Positions 37,261 through 46,506 of a stretch of DNA of 64,000 bases are shown piece by piece (positions within the stretch are counted from its first letter, which is position 1; the number at the start of each line of letters is the position of its first letter). The notes below the pieces were generated by a model. It saw only the letters and a program-made list of their open reading frames with translations. It made no database searches and was not told the origin of the DNA. The DNA comes from Cohaesibacter gelatinilyticus (lineage in GTDB: Bacteria; Pseudomonadota; Alphaproteobacteria; Rhizobiales; Cohaesibacteraceae): NCBI RefSeq assembly GCF_900215605.1, contig NZ_OBEL01000005.1, positions 248,001-312,000 on the forward strand. The letters run 5' to 3'. Made by a program: the position numbers and the translations under genes.

Positions 37261-37275
37261 TTAATTTCAAATTAA
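37261..37275 (+). promoter_or_regulatory. CtrA-type box TTAA-N7-TTAA before cpaB
   Basis: TTAA (37261-37264) and TTAA (37272-37275) with exactly seven bases between them match the CtrA consensus. A half-site-like TTAACCAT follows at 37296-37303. The box ends 103 bases before the cpaB ATG. Such an 8-base pattern arises by chance about once per window, so position is the main support. Confidence 0.45.
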
Positions 37276-37378
37276 ACAAAAGCGCTTACCTGTCGTTAAC
37301 CATAACTGGTGAACACTAACCCCAGAAAAGCACTGCGCCCGGTGCTGGGACGGGCGTACAACCATTTGGAATGGAAAA

Positions 37379-38152
37379 ATGAGAGTAGCGCGTATTGCCG
37401 TCATTGCTGTAGCTGTATTGGCTGGATTGATTGCCATGATTCTGGCGCGATCCATGACTGCCCCCGCTCCACAATCTGAGGAGCTGGCTGAAGTATCTCA
37501 GCCTGCTATGGAAGTGGTAGAGGTTTTGACCGCAACCAATGACATTCCCTTAGGTACAAGCTTGACAGCTGAGCATTTCATGTGGCGCAAGTGGCCGTCA
37601 GAAAGTGCAGTTACGGGTTATATACGCAAAGATGAACGCCCACTTGCGGCTAGCGACCTGGTCGGAGCCGTTGTTCGCAGTTCTTTCTCCGCAGGCGAAC
37701 CGATTAAGGATGGCAAGATTGCTATGGCTGGTCAGGGTTTCATGTCTGCCATTCTTCCAAAAGGGCGCCGCGCAATTGCCACGCGTATTTCAGCAGAGAC
37801 CAGCGCCGGTGGTTTCATTCTGCCAAGAGATCGTGTGGACGTAATCCTGACTGAGGAAAGCGATAACGGCGTTTCATCCGAGACCATCCTGACAAACATT
37901 CGTGTGCTGGCGATTGATCAGAATGTCGAAGAACAAGATGGTGAGAAGGTTGTCGTAGGAGAGACCGCCACTCTGGAGCTTCTACCACAGCAAAGCGAAA
38001 TTCTGGCAACAGCGCAAACTCAAGGCAAACTCTCTCTTGCTCTACGGTCATTGGAAGATGCGGAAAGTGACGGCGAGCAGGAGCAAACCGATAGCGGTAC
38101 CATCGTAATGGTACGATCTGGTGTTATCACCAAGAAAACGGTTCGGCAGTGA
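37379..38152 (+). CDS. cpaB: Flp pilus assembly protein CpaB (RcpC)
   Basis: 257 residues: one N-terminal membrane segment (VARIAVIAVAVLAGLIAMILA), then an SAF-type domain (VLTATNDIPLGTSLTAEHF ... RKDERPLAASDLVGAVVRS) and the RcpC/CpaB region (GFILPRDRVDVIL). It is thought to support the secretin in the periplasm. It opens the operon cpaB-C-D-E-F-tadB-tadC, and its stop overlaps possible cpaC starts. A CtrA-like box lies upstream. Confidence 0.92.
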   Translation: MRVARIAVIAVAVLAGLIAMILARSMTAPAPQSEELAEVSQPAMEVVEVLTATNDIPLGTSLTAEHFMWRKWPSESAVTGYIRKDERPLAASDLVGAVVRSSFSAGEPIKDGKIAMAGQGFMSAILPKGRRAIATRISAETSAGGFILPRDRVDVILTEESDNGVSSETILTNIRVLAIDQNVEEQDGEKVVVGETATLELLPQQSEILATAQTQGKLSLALRSLEDAESDGEQEQTDSGTIVMVRSGVITKKTVRQ

Positions 38153-38172
38153 TGAGAGGGGAGCGTAAAATA

Positions 38173-39624
38173 ATGTCATATGGATTGATTAATTTCAACA
38201 AGCTCAAAGATCACCGGCCTCTCAAATTTGCCGGGATACAAGCTGTCCTTCTCGTCGCCTTGATTATATTTGGTTCGGCAATGCAGATATCGCCAGCAAT
38301 GGCTGGCTCCTCAATGCGCTTACAGGCGGCAAATGCCAATGGCCGGCATATTTCGTTGGGTTTGAACAAGTCGATTGTCATTGAAACACCTCGTGATGTA
38401 AGAGATGTTCTTGTATCCAACCCGGCAATTGCAGATGCCGTGGTACGTTCGGAGCGGAGAGTATACCTGATCGGAATGGCCGTTGGACAAGCCAATGTTA
38501 TATTGTTTGATGGGCAAGGTGCACAGATCGCCTCGTTCGAGATCAATGTAGCTCGTGATAGCAAATCTTTGACATCGTTGATCCGTAGGATGATTCCGAA
38601 ATCCAACATTAAAGTTGAAGGTGTCGGTGAGGGGATTATCCTGTCTGGTACTGCCAAGTCGCCCGCGGACTCGGAAAAAGCCATGGATCTGGCCGCCAAC
38701 TATATTGGTGATCGTAAAAAGGTGTCCAACTACATTTCCGTTTCCGCCCGCGAACAAGTCCAGCTACGAGTAACTGTTGCAGAAGTTCAACGTAATGTTT
38801 TCAAGCAGTTGGGAATTGATACTGGTTATGCAATCAATAGGGGTATCTTCAATCTTGCAGGAGCAGTGGCCAACAACTTTTCGACAAATACCTCAGCGTT
38901 GTCCGGCACCAATCTACTAGGTACACTCGGAAGTGGAAGTAACAGATTTCAAGCCCAGCTTAGAGCGTTGGAACGCAATGGCTTGGTTCGAACACTTGCC
39001 GAGCCAAATCTGACAGCGATCTCGGGCGAGCGGGCTAATTTTTTGGCGGGTGGTGAATTTCCTGTACCGGTAGGTTTGGAAGATAACAAGATCACAATTG
39101 AGTTCAAACCCTACGGTGTTGCTCTCGGTTTCCGCCCCATCGTGATGAGTGAGAATCGCATCAGTTTGCAGGTGAAAACGGAAGTATCTGAATTGACCAG
39201 AGAAGAAACCGTGACCGTCGGTGCTGGTGGTTCCGCACTGGCTATACCTGGATTGAAGGTTCGCCGTTCTCAAACAACGATTGAGCTACCATCGGGTGGA
39301 ACAATGGCTATGGCAGGATTACTCCGTGATGAAGTGCGAAAATCGATTGATGGTTTTCCGGGCTTGAAGGATCTCCCGGTTCTAGGAACTCTTTTTCGCT
39401 CCAATGATTACAAGCGCAACCAGACCGAGTTGGTCATTTTTATCACCCCATATGTGGTGAAGCCGGTTTCGCGCGCCAAACTCGAAGATCCGGGGCGGAA
39501 CTTGGACGTCGCCAGCGATGCGAGCAGTTATTTCCTTGGAGCGATTAATCGCAGATATGACTTGTCCGGCAAAGCTGGCAAACGGACGAAATATTATGGC
39601 CGGTATGGTTATAGCTATGAATAG
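38173..39624 (+). CDS. cpaC: Tad pilus secretin CpaC (RcpA)
   Basis: Outer-membrane channel for the Flp fibre, about 483 residues. Signal peptide ending SPAMAG, then the pilus N-terminal domain (NPAIADAVVRSERRVYLIGM), a BON-like stretch, and the secretin domain with the hallmark VPVGLEDNKITIEFKPYGVALGFRP and C-terminal GFPGLKDLPVLGTLFRSNDY. ATG 38173 (MSYGLINF) has GGGGAG nine bases upstream; ATG 38152 would be coupled to the cpaB stop. Confidence 0.95.
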   Translation: MSYGLINFNKLKDHRPLKFAGIQAVLLVALIIFGSAMQISPAMAGSSMRLQAANANGRHISLGLNKSIVIETPRDVRDVLVSNPAIADAVVRSERRVYLIGMAVGQANVILFDGQGAQIASFEINVARDSKSLTSLIRRMIPKSNIKVEGVGEGIILSGTAKSPADSEKAMDLAANYIGDRKKVSNYISVSAREQVQLRVTVAEVQRNVFKQLGIDTGYAINRGIFNLAGAVANNFSTNTSALSGTNLLGTLGSGSNRFQAQLRALERNGLVRTLAEPNLTAISGERANFLAGGEFPVPVGLEDNKITIEFKPYGVALGFRPIVMSENRISLQVKTEVSELTREETVTVGAGGSALAIPGLKVRRSQTTIELPSGGTMAMAGLLRDEVRKSIDGFPGLKDLPVLGTLFRSNDYKRNQTELVIFITPYVVKPVSRAKLEDPGRNLDVASDASSYFLGAINRRYDLSGKAGKRTKYYGRYGYSYE

Positions 39625-39635
39625 GATGCAGGTCG

Positions 39636-40376
39636 ATGATCGTGAATAGAAACGAAAAGTCAAAGAAAATGACCGAGCCGTCCCAGACACGCCGCAAAGT
39701 GGCAAGCCGTGCCCTGATCCTTACTCTTGGTGCTCTGGCTTTGGTTGGTTGTAAGAAGCAGACCTTACGGGATGCTTATCCGGATGAGTATACCTTGCGT
39801 CATCCTATTACCTTGCAACAATCCGCCTCGACAATTGATATTCCCGTTGGAGTGCACAGTGAAAATCTGACACCTTCCAATGTCTCTGCCATTCATGCTT
39901 ATGCACGTGAGTTTCATCTGGAGCGGGCTGCGGTGATTCAATTGATGGTGCCATCAGGATCTCAGAACGAAAGCACCGCTGGTTACATGAGCAAGAAGGT
40001 GCGGTCCGAATTGCTCCGTTCGGGTGTCAAATCCAGTCAGATTGATGTCATCACCTATTCGGCAGGCAATGGCATTGACGCACCCATTCGCCTTGCCTAT
40101 CCGAAGGTCGAGGCCAAGGTTTCTGAATGCGGATTATGGCCGGGTGACTTCGGCAAACAGGCGTCCAATCGCTCTTATCATAATTTTGGCTGTGCCACCC
40201 AGAAGAATCTGGCTGCATCTGTTGCCAACCCGCAGGATCTGATCCAGCCCCGTGGTTGGGATCCGCGCGACTCCAACCGTCGATCCGCGCAAACCGAGAA
40301 ATATCGCACTGGGGAGCCGACTTGGTCAGAAGATTTGGGTAGCAATATCGGCTCGAGCTCAGAGGTCAAGCAATGA
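39636..40376 (+). CDS. cpaD: CpaD family pilus assembly lipoprotein
   Basis: 246 residues with a lipoprotein signal (LILTLGALALVGC, lipobox LVGC), so it is probably lipidated and placed in the outer membrane beside the secretin. The central part has the CpaD pattern and ends in NFGCATQKNLAASVANPQDL, the best conserved stretch of the family. The stop overlaps the cpaE start by ATGA. Confidence 0.92.
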   Translation: MIVNRNEKSKKMTEPSQTRRKVASRALILTLGALALVGCKKQTLRDAYPDEYTLRHPITLQQSASTIDIPVGVHSENLTPSNVSAIHAYAREFHLERAAVIQLMVPSGSQNESTAGYMSKKVRSELLRSGVKSSQIDVITYSAGNGIDAPIRLAYPKVEAKVSECGLWPGDFGKQASNRSYHNFGCATQKNLAASVANPQDLIQPRGWDPRDSNRRSAQTEKYRTGEPTWSEDLGSNIGSSSEVKQ

Positions 40377-41680
40377 GTGAACAACCAATTCCGAACACTG
40401 GCTTTGAAATCGATTCCGACTATGAGGCTTTTGAAGATGAATTTTCCACAGGTCTCAATGAAGACCTGACGGAAGTTCGTCCACTACCGCGCATTTCAAT
40501 TCAGGCATTCTGTGAATCACCACAAATTCTATCGGTGATTGAAGAGGTCAAACAAGATCGCCGCTTGGCAAGAGCGCATGTGAAAGCGGTTTCTGGTGGC
40601 ATTTCGGCAGCGACGGAATTTTTCTATGAAGCGCCGACACCCAATCTGATAATTCTCGAAGCCACTCAGAATTACGATCAGTTGATTGGAGAGTTGGATC
40701 AGCTGGCCAATGTTTGCGATGCAGGCACCAAGGTTGTGTTGATTGGCCATGTCAACGATGTACACCTCTATCGAGATCTGGTGCGTCGAGGGGTTTCTGA
40801 ATATGTAGTAGCTCCTGTCTCCCCCAATGATTTGATCATGGTTTTGAGCGAACTCTATAATGATCCCGATGCCGCTCCTCTCGGTCGTACCATCGCTTTC
40901 ATTGGCGCCAAGGGTGGTGTAGGTTCTTCGACCGTTGCACATAATATTGGCTGGTCTATTTCCCATCATCAGAGCCAGGATGTGATCGTTGCAGATCTCG
41001 ATGTGCCTTTTGGAACTGCGGGGCTGGATTTCAATCAGGACCCCCCTCAGACAATTGCTGATGCCATTAAGGCTGCAGATCGACTGGATGATCAATATCT
41101 GGAGAGAATTCTGACAAAGTGCTCGGAGCGGCTAAGCCTCCTGACAGCGCCAGCGGTTCTGGACAATACAACCGACTTTGATGGCGAATTCTTTTCTCAT
41201 ATGATGGAATTACTCCAGAATTCGGCACCTTACACAATCCTTGATTTACCTCATCTTTGGACCGGGTGGAACAAGCAGCTTTTGCTTGCATCCGATGATA
41301 TCGTCATTACTGCGATGCCGGATCTGGCCAATCTGCGCAATGTAAAAAACATGCTGGATTTGATCAATCAGGAACGCAATGCAGATCGTCCACCGCAATT
41401 GGTTATCAATCAGACAGGCATTCAAAAGCGTCCTGAAATCAAGGCAAAGGATTTTGCTGCGGCGCTGGAATATGAAGATTTTTATGAAATCAGCTTCGAT
41501 GCCGCGGCTTTTGGTATGGCCGCAAATAACGGCCAGATGATTGGTGAGTTGGGTGGAACAGCCAAGATCGCCGAGATTCTAGATGGTCTTGCTGGGAGCT
41601 TGACAGGACGCCTTGAAATTCAAAAACAAAGCAAATCTCTGCTGGCACCGTTGCTGCAACGGTTTGGCAAGAATAAATAA
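40373..41680 (+). CDS. cpaE: CpaE-like MinD/ParA ATPase for pilus assembly
   Basis: 435 residues: an N-terminal receiver-like domain (LIILEATQNYDQLIGELDQL, GVSEYVVAPVSP) without obvious phospho-acceptor geometry, then a ParA/MinD ATPase with Walker A GAKGGVGSSTVAHNIG and VADLDVPFGTAGLDFNQDP. In Caulobacter CpaE places the pilus machine at the pole; the same role here is inferred. It is coupled to cpaD by a 4-base overlap. Confidence 0.93.
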   Translation: MSEQPIPNTGFEIDSDYEAFEDEFSTGLNEDLTEVRPLPRISIQAFCESPQILSVIEEVKQDRRLARAHVKAVSGGISAATEFFYEAPTPNLIILEATQNYDQLIGELDQLANVCDAGTKVVLIGHVNDVHLYRDLVRRGVSEYVVAPVSPNDLIMVLSELYNDPDAAPLGRTIAFIGAKGGVGSSTVAHNIGWSISHHQSQDVIVADLDVPFGTAGLDFNQDPPQTIADAIKAADRLDDQYLERILTKCSERLSLLTAPAVLDNTTDFDGEFFSHMMELLQNSAPYTILDLPHLWTGWNKQLLLASDDIVITAMPDLANLRNVKNMLDLINQERNADRPPQLVINQTGIQKRPEIKAKDFAAALEYEDFYEISFDAAAFGMAANNGQMIGELGGTAKIAEILDGLAGSLTGRLEIQKQSKSLLAPLLQRFGKNK

Positions 41681-41706
41681 TGCTTGTTAAGAAGAGTGTT
41701 TGAGTG

Positions 41707-43149
41707 ATGTTTGGAAAACGCGGATCTGATGCAAAAGCGAGTGGCCCGGCACCCAAGATGAAGGTGACGAGCACGCCTGCTGCTCCAATGGAGAAGCCTA
41801 AGCCTGCTTCCGAACCACTGGAACAAAATTATGAAGCGATTGAAGATAAGCAAAGTGCCAAGTCTGAACAATACTTTGATATCAAAACTTCTGTTTTCGG
41901 TGCATTGATCGATACGATCGATTTGGCACAAATGGCTCGCTTGGATTCAGATTCCGCACGTGAGGAAATTCGCGATATCGTTTCCGAAATCATTGCACTG
42001 AAAAATATTGTTCTGTCGATTGCCGAGCAGGAAGATTTGCTGGACGATATCTGCAACGATGTCTTGGGCTATGGACCTCTTGAGCCGTTGTTGGCGCGTG
42101 ACGACATTGCCGATATCATGGTCAATGGTGCGGAAAAAACCTATATCGAAACATCGGGTAAAGTATATCTGACCAATGTGCGCTTCCGTGACAATGGGCA
42201 ATTGATGAATATCTGTCAACGGATCGTGTCTCAGGTTGGTCGGCGAGTTGATGAATCCAGTCCTATCTGTGATGCGCGTCTGCCGGACGGTTCTCGCGTA
42301 AACGTTATTGCGCCGCCATTGTCAATTGACGGTCCTGCTTTGACCATTCGTAAATTTAAGAAAGACAAGCTCACCCTTGATCAGCTGGTCAAGTTTGGCT
42401 CCATTTCGCCAGAAGGCGCCAAGATCCTGCAGATCATTGGCAAGGTACGCTGTAACATTGTGATTTCCGGCGGTACCGGTTCGGGTAAAACAACTTTGCT
42501 GAATTGTTTGACCAACTATATTGAAGGCGATGAACGCATCGTTACATGCGAAGATGCTGCCGAATTACAGCTTCAACAGCCCCATGTCGTGCGATTGGAA
42601 ACGCGCCCACCAAACTTGGAAGGCGAAGGGCAGATCACCATGACGGATCTGGTCAAAAACTGTCTGCGTATGCGTCCTGAGCGTATCATCGTTGGTGAGG
42701 TTCGTGGTTTTGAGGCTTTTGACTTACTCCAGGCCATGAATACAGGTCATGATGGTTCCATGGGTACCTTGCACGCCAACTCACCAAGGGAAGCTCTCTC
42801 CCGTCTGGAAGCGATGATCACCATGGGTGGTTTTAATCTACCCGCCAGAACCATTCGCGAAATGATCGTCGGTTCGGTTGATGTTATCGTTCAGGCATCG
42901 CGTTTGAGAGATGGCTCACGGCGTATTACCCATATTACCGAAGTAATCGGCATGGAAGGTGATGTCATCACCACTCAGGATCTGTTCGTTTACGAGATCA
43001 AGGGCGAGGATGCCAATGGTCGATTGATTGGACAACATAAATCAACCGGTATCGGTCGCCCGGCCTTTTGGGAGCGGGCAAGATATTACAATGAGGAAAA
43101 CAATCTGGCGGCAGCTTTGGATGCAGCGGCTGAGAAACATGATTTCTAA
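41707..43149 (+). CDS. cpaF: Tad pilus motor ATPase CpaF (TadA)
   Basis: VirB11/PulE-type secretion ATPase of about 480 residues that powers pilus polymerisation and retraction. Walker A is [13 protein letters not shown], followed by [10 protein letters not shown] (Asp box), [14 protein letters not shown] (Walker B and arginines) and the His box [16 protein letters not shown]. The first 50 residues are Pro/Lys/Ala-rich and probably disordered. The ATG at 41707 has only a weak ribosome site; GTG 41704 lies directly before it. Confidence 0.95.
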   Translation: MFGKRGSDAKASGPAPKMKVTSTPAAPMEKPKPASEPLEQNYEAIEDKQSAKSEQYFDIKTSVFGALIDTIDLAQMARLDSDSAREEIRDIVSEIIALKNIVLSIAEQEDLLDDICNDVLGYGPLEPLLARDDIADIMVNGAEKTYIETSGKVYLTNVRFRDNGQLMNICQRIVSQVGRRVDESSPICDARLPDGSRVNVIAPPLSIDGPALTIRKFKKDKLTLDQLVKFGSISPEGAKILQIIGKVRCNIVISGGTGSGKTTLLNCLTNYIEGDERIVTCEDAAELQLQQPHVVRLETRPPNLEGEGQITMTDLVKNCLRMRPERIIVGEVRGFEAFDLLQAMNTGHDGSMGTLHANSPREALSRLEAMITMGGFNLPARTIREMIVGSVDVIVQASRLRDGSRRITHITEVIGMEGDVITTQDLFVYEIKGEDANGRLIGQHKSTGIGRPAFWERARYYNEENNLAAALDAAAEKHDF

Positions 43150-43271
43150 TTCAGAGCAATCCTGTGGCAACCAAATATGCTCGATTGTCTCAATTCATCA
43201 GAGCGTAAATCTCACTGCAGGTGTTTCGTTCTCTGCAAACTGGCACCGATACTAGGGAAGAGCAAAGATCA

Positions 43272-44276
43272 ATGGATTTCATCTTATCCGATTCAGTTCT
43301 GACACTGGCTTTGTTTGGTCTGGTGGTTTTATCCATAGTCGGGATCTTATGGGGGCTTTTCTATCCCAAATTGTCCAGTACAGCCGGTCGGGACAAACGT
43401 ATGCAGGCAATTCAGATGTCTCGCGTTCAGATTGCAGATACCAAGCTCAAGAAAGCTTCAGCTGATCGTCGCAAGGACATTGAGGATAATCTCAAACAGA
43501 TTGAAGAGAAGGAGAATGAGAGCAAGAAAAAGAAGCTCACTCTTGCCTCTCGCCTCGCACAAGCAGGTTTGGAAATTTCTCCCAAGCAATTCATGATCTA
43601 TAGTGCAGTCTCTGGATTTGTCTGTTTTTTGCTGGCACTTATTGGCGGTATGGGCATGTTGGTTTCAATTGGAATCGGAATTGTCGGTTTCATTGGCTTG
43701 CCCAATTTTTGGCTGTCTCGCCGTCGCAAGAAACGGCTGGCCAAATTTCTCAAGGAGTTTCCAAATGCTGTCGATGTAATTGTAAGAGGCGTCAAAACCG
43801 GCTTGCCTCTGGGTGATTGCATTTCCATTGCGGCAACTGAGACGGCAGAGCCTGTAGCGGGAGAATTCCAGCGTTTGGTAGACGAACAGGCAATGGGCCT
43901 TTCATTGGCGGCTGTTTTACCACGTCTCCATGAGCGGATACCAATATCGGAAACAAACTTTCTTGCAATCGTGATTGCCATTCAGGCGCAAGCCGGTGGT
44001 AGTTTGGCAGAAGCATTAGGCAATCTTTCCAAGGTGTTACGTGCGCGAGCACAGATGAAGGAAAAAATTGGTGCAATGTCGATGGAGGCGAAAGCTTCCG
44101 CTGCAATTATTGGCATTATGCCTTTTGTAATCGGTCTGATGACTTACTTCACTTCACCGGACTACATCATGATCCTGTTCAAACAAGAATTGGGTTGGAT
44201 TGTTATGGGAGCTACTCTTGTCTGGATGGGAATTGGCATCTGGATGATGAAAAATATGATCAATTTTGACATTTGA
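43272..44276 (+). CDS. tadB: Tad inner-membrane platform protein TadB
   Basis: 334 residues with an N-terminal membrane helix, a basic cytoplasmic stretch, a T2SSF domain (EFPNAVDVIVRGVKTGLPLGDCI ...) and two C-terminal helices. It is the type II secretion F-domain platform protein on which CpaF acts. ATG 43272 (MDFILSD) is used; a frame from 43221 adds 17 residues unlike the family. It pairs with TadC encoded 61 bases downstream. Confidence 0.92.
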   Translation: MDFILSDSVLTLALFGLVVLSIVGILWGLFYPKLSSTAGRDKRMQAIQMSRVQIADTKLKKASADRRKDIEDNLKQIEEKENESKKKKLTLASRLAQAGLEISPKQFMIYSAVSGFVCFLLALIGGMGMLVSIGIGIVGFIGLPNFWLSRRRKKRLAKFLKEFPNAVDVIVRGVKTGLPLGDCISIAATETAEPVAGEFQRLVDEQAMGLSLAAVLPRLHERIPISETNFLAIVIAIQAQAGGSLAEALGNLSKVLRARAQMKEKIGAMSMEAKASAAIIGIMPFVIGLMTYFTSPDYIMILFKQELGWIVMGATLVWMGIGIWMMKNMINFDI

Positions 44277-44337
44277 ACGGCGCGTATATAGCTGGAGAAT
44301 GAAAAGAATTGAGTAACGAAAAAGAAACGGTCAGATT

Positions 44338-45309
44338 ATGAGTGGTTTGCTAGATATACATACCCTATTCGCTCTTGTGACAGCAGTAGCAGTGATTGCG
44401 TCCATTTTGTCCGTGGCTCTTCCTTTACTCGAAAAGAACGAGCTGAGTGGTCGCATGAAGCAGGTAGCGATTGAGAGAGAGAAAATCCGCGCCCGCGAAC
44501 GAGCTAAATTGGCACAAAATATTGGTGGTAAGTCTGAGCGAATTTCTTTGCGTCAGGAACCGAAAGCCTTGGTTATGCAAATCGTTGATCGTTTCAACAT
44601 GCGTGATGCTTTTGCAGACAAGGCAACCCGAAATCGCCTGAAGCAGGCAGGCTTTCGCAGTGAAGCCCATTTGATGACCTTTACCTTTGCCCGCATCGCA
44701 GGGCCGATAGCTGGTCTTCTGCTAGCGCTTTTTTATCTCTTCTTTCTGGCCAAGCTTGACCAGCCACCTTTTATGAAAATATTCATGGCTTTCTGTTTCG
44801 CATATGCTTGTTATTATGCACCAATTCTTTATCTCAAAAACTTGTCAGACAAACGCAAGCAATCCATTAACCGAGCATGGCCGGATGCGTTGGATTTGTT
44901 TTTGATCTGCGTGGAATCCGGCATGACAGCAGAATTGGGTTTCCAGAAAGTTGCTTCGGAAATTGGTAGTTCATCCGTCGAGTTGGCCGAAGAACTGACC
45001 CTTTTGACTGCAGAGTTATCTTATCTCCAGGAAAGAAAGATAGCATATGAAAATCTGTCAGATCGAACTGGGCTGGAAGGTGTTCGCGGGGTTATGACAA
45101 GCTTGATCCAGGCCGAGCGCTATGGCACGCCTCTTGGTGATGCTATTCGGGTTATGGCGGATGAAAATCGAACAGCTCGCATGAGTGCTGCCGAAAAAAA
45201 AGCTGCAGCTCTGCCACCCAAATTGACCGTCCCGATGATCCTTTTCTTTCTGCCTGCAATCTTTGTCGTGGTTCTGGGACCTGCCGCTCTTAGCTTTTTT
45301 GCAAAATAG
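44338..45309 (+). CDS. tadC: Tad inner-membrane platform protein TadC
   Basis: 323 residues, the second T2SSF-type platform protein. N-terminal helix (LFALVTAVAVIASILSVALP), a pair of central helices, the F domain (RAWPDALDLFLICVESGMTAELGFQKVA) and a final helix (LFFLPAIFVVVLGPAALSFF). It ends the cpaB operon before a hairpin. The ribosome site is weak. Confidence 0.92.
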   Translation: MSGLLDIHTLFALVTAVAVIASILSVALPLLEKNELSGRMKQVAIEREKIRARERAKLAQNIGGKSERISLRQEPKALVMQIVDRFNMRDAFADKATRNRLKQAGFRSEAHLMTFTFARIAGPIAGLLLALFYLFFLAKLDQPPFMKIFMAFCFAYACYYAPILYLKNLSDKRKQSINRAWPDALDLFLICVESGMTAELGFQKVASEIGSSSVELAEELTLLTAELSYLQERKIAYENLSDRTGLEGVRGVMTSLIQAERYGTPLGDAIRVMADENRTARMSAAEKKAAALPPKLTVPMILFFLPAIFVVVLGPAALSFFAK

Positions 45310-45336
45310 AAAAGCGGATTTTTATCAGGAAGCAAA

Positions 45337-45358
45337 AAAGGGACCAGAAGGCCCCTTT
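45337..45358. terminator. Shared terminator between tadC and tadD
   Basis: AAAGGG (45337-45342) pairs with CCCTTT (45353-45358), plus CC/GG inside, with one A-C mismatch. The longer T tract is on the minus strand, so it probably serves tadD best and tadC in part. Confidence 0.6.
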
Positions 45359-45435
45359 AAATTTGAAAATCTTGAACATATTTTTGACCGAAAACCGCAC
45401 GCACTTTTCGGGAATATGCTCTAGGTTGATGTGGA

Positions 45436-46218
45436 TCAGCTTCTCTTCTTTTTCTTGATTTTGTTCCAGTTGCCTCGCTCCGCCATCATGGTTCTCAAGT
45501 ACGCCATATTGGCCTCAGCCTGTCGCGGGGAAAGCTCGCTTCTTGCAATTCTTTCCGCCTCGGAAAAATTGCCTTGCAGTCCGAGGACCAACGCCAAATT
45601 CTGACGGACCCGACTATCGGCCTTTGGATGTTTGGCAGCTTCTCGCAGATAGCTTTCAGCTGACGGCAAGTTGCCTTCAAGCAAATATGACAGACCATAA
45701 TTGGACAGGATGCTTGGCTCGCCAGGGGCCAGCAACAATGCCTTGTCATAATAAGAGCGGGCAACATCGAAATTGCCCAATTGATCATTGATTGCGCCTG
45801 CTGCCGATTCAAGTCGCCAGTCCGGCGTTGTTGGATTCTGGGCTCGGTCCAACACGACGAGGGCTTGTTTGAAACGCCCTTTTGCTGCCAGCACCTTGCC
45901 ATATGCAGCAAGAACCACCTTGTCGTTTGATGCTTGTGTTGCCAGTCGTTCCAGCACAGCAAGGGACTGATCAATACGTCCGACATGTCTTAGGGATTGT
46001 CCGTAATTGAGCGCTGCGTCCCGATCATTGCGATTGCTCTTATAGCGCTTTTCCCAATAAGTGACGGATTCCATCAAAGCTTGTTCACTGGCATATCCAG
46101 CACCATTATGTGAACTGGTTGAGATACTCTTTTTCTTTGAGGAACATCCTCCAACAATCAAAGCCATGGCAACTGATGCAATCAGAGCAGACTTCCGCAT
46201 GGATGTGAGAGCGGACAT
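45436..46218 (-). CDS. tadD: TadD-like tetratricopeptide lipoprotein
   Basis: About 260 residues. Lipoprotein signal with lipobox VGGC (ALIVGGCSSKKK), then at least four TPR-like units from about residue 45: ALNYGQSLRHVGRIDQSLAVL, AYGKVLAAKGRFKQALVVL, DQLGNFDVARSYYDKAL, NYGLSYLLEGNLPSAESYL. TadD in other Tad systems is an outer-membrane lipoprotein that helps secretin assembly. The start at 46218 has GAGG seven bases upstream. It is convergent with tadC. Confidence 0.88.
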   Translation of the reverse strand: MSALTSMRKSALIASVAMALIVGGCSSKKKSISTSSHNGAGYASEQALMESVTYWEKRYKSNRNDRDAALNYGQSLRHVGRIDQSLAVLERLATQASNDKVVLAAYGKVLAAKGRFKQALVVLDRAQNPTTPDWRLESAAGAINDQLGNFDVARSYYDKALLLAPGEPSILSNYGLSYLLEGNLPSAESYLREAAKHPKADSRVRQNLALVLGLQGNFSEAERIARSELSPRQAEANMAYLRTMMAERGNWNKIKKKKRS

Positions 46219-46334
46219 GAAATACCTCATAAAACGGATCTATGCACATGCGATATCAAGGCTCGCAATGTGTACGAATACCCTGATGCTTTCCTCCAGA
46301 AATAAATGGTTAACCCTAATGCTTGGTTAATTCG

Positions 46335-46346
46335 TGCAAATTGCAA
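46335..46346 (+). repeat. TGCAAATTGCAA element, copy 2 (upstream of tadD)
   Basis: Second copy of the 12-mer found at 37247-37258. It lies 116 bases before the minus-strand tadD start. A TTAACCAT octamer on the minus strand (46306-46313) lies between it and the gene, the same order as before cpaB. It is also 160 bases before the plus-strand aminopeptidase gene. Confidence 0.4.
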
Positions 46347-46471
46347 CGATATTGAGTCTGAAATTTGCAAAGTCAGCGAATAGTGGGATTGGAAAATGTG
46401 GTTGCCTTTCTAATTGCATAAGGATTTCCTTCCCAAAAACTTTGCTTTAGGCTGCGATTCACGCGATTTAC

Positions 46472-46486
46472 ACCTCATCTTGAGGT
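46472..46486. promoter_or_regulatory. Palindrome ACCTCA-TCT-TGAGGT before the aminopeptidase gene
   Basis: A perfect 6-bp inverted repeat with a 3-base centre, ending 20 bases before the ATG at 46507. Its position suits an operator or a leader hairpin near the ribosome site. Confidence 0.35.
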
Positions 46487-46506
46487 AACAGCCGACAGGA
46501 CATTCT

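Noticed and set aside
45388-45411. CCGAAAA/TTTTCGG inverted repeat between tadC and tadD
   Set aside because: No T tract on either strand and a better terminator lies beside it; not called separately.
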